From Victivallales bacterium (lineage in GTDB: Bacteria; Verrucomicrobiota; Lentisphaeria; Oligosphaerales; Oligosphaeraceae), in the NCBI GenBank assembly GCA_017538465.1, contig JAFYIW010000188.1:1-9770 (forward strand): a DNA stretch of 9,770 nucleotides, in the 5' to 3' direction. This document shows positions 5,764 through 9,770 of the stretch, in pieces; within the stretch, counting starts at the first letter, position 1, and each line of letters begins with the position of its first letter. A model generated the notes under the pieces. That model saw nothing but the letters and a program-made list of their open reading frames with translations, made no database searches and was not told the DNA's origin. A program made the translations under genes and the position numbers.

Positions 5764-7164
5764 ATGCTTTCTTTCAGCGAATTGGCTCAAGTCACCGGCG
5801 GAACCTGGTTGGTTCCGCCAGAAGTCTCGCAACACAAAGGAGTTGGATCCTGGTCGGATGACAGCCGGAAGTTGTCGGACGGGATGCTTTTTCTGGCCAT
5901 CAAGGGCGAGTTGACCGACGGCCACAAGTACCTCGCGAATGCGGTGGCGGCGGGGGCCTCGGCGGTGCTGGTGGAGGACCGCCCCTCCGACGAGTTCCTG
6001 ACGGAGTTGCATGGGCGCGGGGTGCCGTGTCTGCAATGCGCGTCCTCGCTGGCCGCCTACCAGCAGTTGGCTTTGTGGCATCGCCGACAGTTCCCGTCGG
6101 TCAAGGTGCTGGCGATCACCGGCAGCTGTGGCAAGACCAGCACGAAGGAGATGTGCGCGGCGATTCTGGAACAGCATTGGCCGGGCGGTGTGCTCAAGAC
6201 CATCGGCAGCACGAACAACCACTTCGGCGTGCCGCGGAATCTCCTGCGCATCGATGACGCGACGCGCGTGGCGGTGATTGAGATGGGCACCAACCACCCC
6301 GGGGAAATCGCCAATCTGGTCTCATTGGCGCCCCCGGATGTCGGCGTGGTCTGCAACATCGGCCATGCGCACCTGGAGTTCTTCCATGACCTGGAGGGCG
6401 TCGCCCGTGAAAAAGGCGACCTGCTGGCGGGGACATTGCCGGAAGGCATTGCGGTCTATCCACTGGAGGCAGTCGGCGTGCAGACGCTTCGGGAGAAGGC
6501 GGGGGCGCGGAAACAGATGACCTTCGGGGAAAGCGTCCAGGCGGCGGTAAGCTACCAGTATCTCGGCTATCAGGATGGCAAGTTCCATCTGAGGTTGGAG
6601 TGGCGAGATAGCGGCGAGAGCCGCGAGGTCGCCTGGAATCTCGGCGGTGTCCACATGGCGGCCAATGCCGCATGCGCCGCTGCGGCGGCCACTGCCCTGG
6701 GATGCACGCCGGATGAGGTGGCAAGCGGACTTACAGTCTGCCAGTTGCCTGGCCAGCGTCTGGAAATCACGGAGGTCGCTGGTGTGCACTGGGTCAATGA
6801 CGCATTCAACGCCAATCCGGACAGCATGAAGGCGGCATTGGACTGGTTCGCCGAGGTGGTTCCCGCCGATGCGCCTGCTGTTTTGGTGTTGGGCGACATG
6901 CTGGAGCTGGGCGCGGGGTCGCAGGTCAGCCACATCGAGGCCCTGCATTTTGCGCGGAGGAAATGTCCCCGGGCGCAACTCTGGACGGTGGGGCCGCTGA
7001 TGAGAGCCGCCGCGGCAGAGGTGGATGCGGCAATTCAAAGCGTCGCCAATGCGGACGAGATGGCCGCCCAGTTGCCTGCCCTGGCGCAGCCAGGGACCTG
7101 GATTCTTCTGAAGAGTTCGCACGGCATCGGCCTGGCGAAGTTGGTTCCCGTAACGAAGTTGTGA
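5764..7164 (+). CDS. murF: UDP-N-acetylmuramoyl-tripeptide--D-alanyl-D-alanine ligase
   Basis: MurF adds D-Ala-D-Ala to the UDP-MurNAc tripeptide in the last cytoplasmic step of peptidoglycan precursor synthesis. The 466-residue product has the three-domain Mur ligase plan. The N-terminal substrate domain (about 1-110) contains DDSRKLSDGMLFLAIKG. The central ATPase has the P-loop GSCGKTSTKEM (120-130), NNHFGVP (151-157), EMGTNHPGEI (173-182), NIGHAHLEFF (198-207) and the likely carbamylated lysine in REKGD (Lys217). The C-terminal domain has NDAFNANPDSM (345-355), the MurF form of D-x-Y-N-A-N-P-x-S, then LGDMLELG. Length is normal. It stands apart from the other mur/fts division-cluster genes, at least in this window. 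ATG 5764 gives the expected N-terminus, without a Shine-Dalgarno site. It follows recA by 28 bases and precedes the lipoprotein gene by 7. Confidence 0.97.
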   Translation: MLSFSELAQVTGGTWLVPPEVSQHKGVGSWSDDSRKLSDGMLFLAIKGELTDGHKYLANAVAAGASAVLVEDRPSDEFLTELHGRGVPCLQCASSLAAYQQLALWHRRQFPSVKVLAITGSCGKTSTKEMCAAILEQHWPGGVLKTIGSTNNHFGVPRNLLRIDDATRVAVIEMGTNHPGEIANLVSLAPPDVGVVCNIGHAHLEFFHDLEGVAREKGDLLAGTLPEGIAVYPLEAVGVQTLREKAGARKQMTFGESVQAAVSYQYLGYQDGKFHLRLEWRDSGESREVAWNLGGVHMAANAACAAAAATALGCTPDEVASGLTVCQLPGQRLEITEVAGVHWVNDAFNANPDSMKAALDWFAEVVPADAPAVLVLGDMLELGAGSQVSHIEALHFARRKCPRAQLWTVGPLMRAAAAEVDAAIQSVANADEMAAQLPALAQPGTWILLKSSHGIGLAKLVPVTKL

Positions 7165-7171
7165 TGTCAAG

Positions 7172-7615
7172 ATGAAGCAGGACTTTCTCTGGGAGAAGAT
7201 ACAAATTGCTCTTTTGACGGTATTTTTGCTGTCGGGGTGTGGGCGTCAGGCGAATGTGCCGATTCAGGCGATTCCGAAGTTGACCGCGCAGGAGCATCTG
7301 GACGCGGCGGAACTGCTGAAGAAAACCACGGATGACTGGCCTTTGGCGATTTGGCATTATCAGCAATTTCTGGAGACCGCCGCGGAAGAGGGGAAGGGCA
7401 CGGCTGAGGTGGACCGCGCGAAGGTGCAGCTTGAGGAATTGCGCCAGAGTTACGTCACGCTTTACTCCGGCATCTCCTTGGGTGCGCTGGAGGCCGAGAA
7501 TGCCGCATTGCGCCGTGGCAACAAGACGTTGGCTGACCAGCTGGAGCGCCTGAAGGCGGACAATGCGGTTTTGAATTCCACCCTGCTGAAGATGCAGCAG
7601 GCATCAGGCCGATGA
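7172..7615 (+). CDS. Predicted coiled-coil lipoprotein, function unknown
   Basis: A 147-residue product that I do not recognise as a named family. The N-terminus is a clear lipoprotein signal: a short charged start, the hydrophobic stretch IALLTVFLL and the lipobox LSGC with the lipidated Cys23, so the mature protein should be membrane-anchored outside the cytoplasm. The middle (about 40-90) has helical, TPR-like spacing (AAELLKKTTDDWPLAIWHY, then a second helix), which may form one repeat. The last 40 residues (about 105-143) show heptad spacing of Leu/Ala, as in LEAENAALRRGNKTLADQLE, predicting a coiled coil for oligomerisation. The start lies 7 bases after murF and the stop overlaps the next ATG (ATGA, 7612-7615), so it is almost certainly co-transcribed. 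A role in the envelope is plausible from murF next door but is inference only. Confidence 0.8.
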   Translation: MKQDFLWEKIQIALLTVFLLSGCGRQANVPIQAIPKLTAQEHLDAAELLKKTTDDWPLAIWHYQQFLETAAEEGKGTAEVDRAKVQLEELRQSYVTLYSGISLGALEAENAALRRGNKTLADQLERLKADNAVLNSTLLKMQQASGR

Positions 7616-8397
7616 CGGGCAGATTCACATTTCTGGGTTCGGGGACTTCGCGCGGCGTGCCGATGATGTGCTGTGACTGCGAGGTCTGCCGTTCCACCGA
7701 CCCCCGAGATCACCATGAGCGCTCCAGCGGACTGGTCGAGGTCGGCCCCACGAAGCTCCTCATCGACTGCGGACCGGATTTGCGCCATCAATGCCTGAAT
7801 TTCCACGTGACCCGGCTGGACGCGGTGCTGCTCACCCACGCGCATATCGACCACGTGGATGGTTTGGATGACCTCCAGGCCATCACTCAATTTTCTCGGA
7901 CCGCATTGCCATTCTATGCCAGTCCCGCCACCTTGGCAATCGTCCACGAGCGCTATCGTTATGTGGACGAACTCAAATACCAGGCGGATGGCACGCCTCG
8001 CTGGAGCATCCCTCAGTTGGATTACCGGGAGGCGACAGGGCCATTTTCGGTGGCGGGTTTGAAGGTCACGCCGTTGCCGTTGAAGCATGGTCGCGCCACC
8101 ACGCTGGGCTATCGGATTGGCGGAATGGCCTACGTCTGCGACTGCAGTGCAATCCCGGAGGAGACTTATCCGCTGCTGGAGGGGGTGACCGACTTGGTGA
8201 TTGACGCCCTGCGCTGGCGTAGGCATCCCACGCATTTCAGCATCTTCGAGGCGGAGGAGGCGGTGCGGCGGATTTGTCCGCAACGCGCGTGGTTCACGCA
8301 CCTGTGCCACGATGTCCTCTATGCCCGCGACCAGCCGCTAATGCAACCCGGAAACACCCTCGCGTACGATGGGCTGAACTTCGATTTCCCGATTTGA
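7612..8397 (+). CDS. PhnP-like metallo-beta-lactamase-fold hydrolase
   Basis: A 261-residue cytoplasmic metal-dependent hydrolase. It begins with the glycine-rich strand FTFLGSGTSRGVP, then CCDCEVCRS (20-28), whose Cys-x-Cys-x-x-Cys pattern resembles the structural zinc site of PhnP. The MBL signature HAHIDHVDG (76-84) supplies metal ligands, followed by His159 (PLPLKHG), Asp177 (CDCS), His208 (THFS) and the C-terminal THLCHD (229-234). This order matches the PhnP / phosphoribosyl cyclic phosphate phosphodiesterase branch, so a phosphodiesterase acting on a cyclic phosphate or nucleotide-like substrate is likely. No other phn genes are in the window, so C-P lyase function cannot be assumed. 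The start forms an ATGA overlap with the lipoprotein gene. The stop is 2 bases before the next start. Confidence 0.9.
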   Translation: MTGRFTFLGSGTSRGVPMMCCDCEVCRSTDPRDHHERSSGLVEVGPTKLLIDCGPDLRHQCLNFHVTRLDAVLLTHAHIDHVDGLDDLQAITQFSRTALPFYASPATLAIVHERYRYVDELKYQADGTPRWSIPQLDYREATGPFSVAGLKVTPLPLKHGRATTLGYRIGGMAYVCDCSAIPEETYPLLEGVTDLVIDALRWRRHPTHFSIFEAEEAVRRICPQRAWFTHLCHDVLYARDQPLMQPGNTLAYDGLNFDFPI

Positions 8398-8399
8398 CG

Positions 8400-9770
8400 A
8401 TGCCGCAGAAGAAGACACAATCCCGTTGGTGGTGGCAGCTCCTGACCGTGGAGGCGCTCTTCTTTTGCTGCGTCTTCTTCTGGATTCTGGGCGACCTGTG
8501 GTATGACGAGGTGCTTTCGTGGAATGTCGTCTTCCAGCACGACTCCCCGTGGTCGATTTTCCGCGATTACCGCTTTGCCAACAATCACTTCCTGAGTAAC
8601 TTCCTGGAATGGCTATGGTTGCGTGGACTGAATTGGAATGCGGGAAGTGAGTTCCTTGTACGCGTCCCCCCGTTGTTGTTTGGCATGGGGACCATCGCAG
8701 TGGTTTGTCTGTCTTGGCGGAAGTTTCTGGGGGAACGGGTGGCGATTCTAGCAGCGTTGGTGATGGCATGCAGCCCGGTCTTCACCGCCTTCGCCTGGCA
8801 GTTCCGTGGCTATTCTCTGGCGATGTTCCTAAGTGCCCTGGCGGTGACTGCCACTGCCTCCAGATGGACAAAGCCCACGTGGGGGAATGGGTTTGCGCTC
8901 TTCTGCGTGAGTCTGCTCCTGCCGCTGGTGATGCCGTCGGCGGCGATGCTTCCGTTCGCCTTGGCTTTCGCACTTTTTGCGGGAAAAGGCAAGGCCTTGC
9001 GTCAGTGGACGGGATTCGGGGCAGCGATTCGGGGGGCATGGCCGCCAGTGGCGGGCGTGTTTTTGGGCGTGGCGTATTATCTGACGCTTCGGGAGGAATT
9101 CCAGCGGGCCATGCGGGAGTCTGGCGGCTGGACCAGTGCCTGGATGGTGGGCTTACATGTCGTGTTCGCATTCGCTTTGCACCTGGGGGTGCTCTGCGTG
9201 CCGATCCTTAAACCCGCGCAAAGACGCGCGGGCACAGAACCTGCGGGCACAGAACACCCCGCGCACGAGGATCCGCGCAAGAATGCGCGGGCACAGGACG
9301 GCGCGTGCGCAGAACCTGCGGGCACGGAACACCCCGCGCAAGAGGGTGCGGAGCCACGATTGGCATGGTGGTTGTTAAGCGGCTGTGCTTTGGCGTTGGT
9401 GGCGGTGCTTCTGGTGCCTTCGCCGGTGCATCGTTCTCCTTTCCCGCGTGTCTTTTTGCCATTGCTTCCCGCCGTGACCTTCGGGGCGGCTGTGCTTGCC
9501 CGACAGTGGGCGTGGCTGAATCAGCTCTCGCGACGGGGTTGGCGGGGGCTATTGGCGAGTGTCTTCATTTTTGCTCTGGCAGTGCGTCAGGGCAGTGAAT
9601 GGCTGACGGCGCGCCAGCTGGACACGGCATCGGAGCCTCCGCAAAATCTTCTCCAGCAGTATTACCGGGGCAATTGTGGGGTCAGCGCTTTGCTTCATGA
9701 CTATGCGGATTTGCCTTCCGAGCAACTGAAACGGCAGCTCTTGCTGGTTTCCCCGTATGACGTGCCGACC
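8400..9770 (+). CDS. GT39-like membrane glycosyltransferase, 3' end cut off
   Basis: One uninterrupted frame of 457 codons runs from ATG 8400, two bases after the previous stop, to the last base of the window. The N-terminus has a cytoplasmic Arg/Lys-rich start, a first membrane helix (about 12-30), then GDLWYDEVLSW (31-41), whose Asp-Glu pair matches the acidic catalytic motif in the first external loop of GT-C enzymes. QFRGYSLAMFLSALAV (134-149) matches the R-x-Y-S/A-L region of GT39/ArnT-like proteins. Roughly ten hydrophobic helices are seen up to residue 395, then a soluble part begins. Such enzymes transfer sugars from polyprenyl-phosphate donors to lipids or proteins outside the membrane. 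Residues about 271-319 form a hydrophilic, Ala/Glu/Arg-rich insert encoded by a hairpin repeat (9213-9351). The acceptor and donor are unknown. Confidence 0.82.
   Translation, partial: MPQKKTQSRWWWQLLTVEALFFCCVFFWILGDLWYDEVLSWNVVFQHDSPWSIFRDYRFANNHFLSNFLEWLWLRGLNWNAGSEFLVRVPPLLFGMGTIAVVCLSWRKFLGERVAILAALVMACSPVFTAFAWQFRGYSLAMFLSALAVTATASRWTKPTWGNGFALFCVSLLLPLVMPSAAMLPFALAFALFAGKGKALRQWTGFGAAIRGAWPPVAGVFLGVAYYLTLREEFQRAMRESGGWTSAWMVGLHVVFAFALHLGVLCVPILKPAQRRAGTEPAGTEHPAHEDPRKNARAQDGACAEPAGTEHPAQEGAEPRLAWWLLSGCALALVAVLLVPSPVHRSPFPRVFLPLLPAVTFGAAVLARQWAWLNQLSRRGWRGLLASVFIFALAVRQGSEWLTARQLDTASEPPQNLLQQYYRGNCGVSALLHDYADLPSEQLKRQLLLVSPYDVPT
9213..9351. repeat. GC-rich hairpin repeat inserted in-frame in the glycosyltransferase gene
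   Basis: Three hairpin modules of the form CCGCGC-N6-GCGCGG lie about 60 bp apart: 9213-9232 (arms CCCGCGC/GCGCGGG, loop AAAGAC), 9273-9290 (loop AAGAAT) and 9334-9351 (loop AAGAGG, one G-T wobble). In addition, 9226-9270 and 9301-9345 are direct copies matching at 41 of 45 positions with a 75-bp offset, and CGGGCACAGAAC occurs twice 15 bp apart (9229 and 9244). Modules 1 and 3 are read in one codon phase and module 2 in another, so similarity is at the nucleotide level. The whole block contains no stop and is translated as a hydrophilic loop between two membrane helices. Confidence 0.85.

Noticed and set aside
9205..9351. Insertion sequence or transposon fragment in the glycosyltransferase gene
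   Set aside because: There is no transposase coding, no terminal inverted repeats bounding the block and no clear target-site duplication; short hairpin modules fit a small palindromic repeat better.
9136..9598. Small alternative-frame ORFs in the right-hand part
   Set aside because: They arise from the GC-rich repeat and overlap the continuous glycosyltransferase frame with its membrane helices.

Overview
The window reads as chromosomal DNA from a GC-rich bacterium and is almost fully coding on the + strand. The best guess is a member of the Planctomycetes-Verrucomicrobia-Chlamydiae superphylum (Verrucomicrobiota, Lentisphaerota or Kiritimatiellota). This rests on the style of the RecA and Na+/solute symporter sequences, on mostly absent Shine-Dalgarno sites, and on repeat-rich spacers. 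It is an inference, not a demonstrated placement. No CRISPR array, tRNA, rRNA, transposase or prophage gene was found.

Layout. (1) 1-1482: 3' part of a sodium:solute symporter gene with an enlarged extramembrane loop, followed by a good intrinsic terminator. (2) 1547-2260: a double-hotdog acyl-ACP thioesterase. (3) 2257-2399: a spacer made almost entirely of two tandem repeats, a 34-bp unit in three copies and a 7-bp unit in four copies. (4) 2400-4374: a tightly packed block of an RdgC-family protein, acpS (holo-ACP synthase) and a stand-alone CinA C-terminal domain (PncC-type NMN amidohydrolase), with overlapping ends. (5) 4375-4556: an AT-rich promoter region, then recA (4557-5735) with the only strong Shine-Dalgarno site in the window. 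(6) 5764-9770: murF, a small coiled-coil lipoprotein, a PhnP-like metallo-beta-lactamase-fold hydrolase, and a GT39-like membrane glycosyltransferase that runs off the right edge. These four sit with almost no spacing and probably form one transcript.

How the genes may fit together. RdgC is known in Proteobacteria as a DNA-binding ring that limits RecA filament loading, and here it lies two genes upstream of recA. cinA next to recA is a common bacterial arrangement. acpS and the thioesterase act on acyl carrier protein and fatty-acid release. murF, the lipoprotein and the glycosyltransferase point to the cell envelope.

No clear-cut undescribed system is visible. The most unusual feature is a GC-rich hairpin-bearing repeat (9213-9351) inside the glycosyltransferase gene. 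It keeps the frame open but is read in two different frames, so it behaves as a nucleotide-level element that has entered a protein. The two-tier repeat spacer before rdgC is the second most unusual feature.
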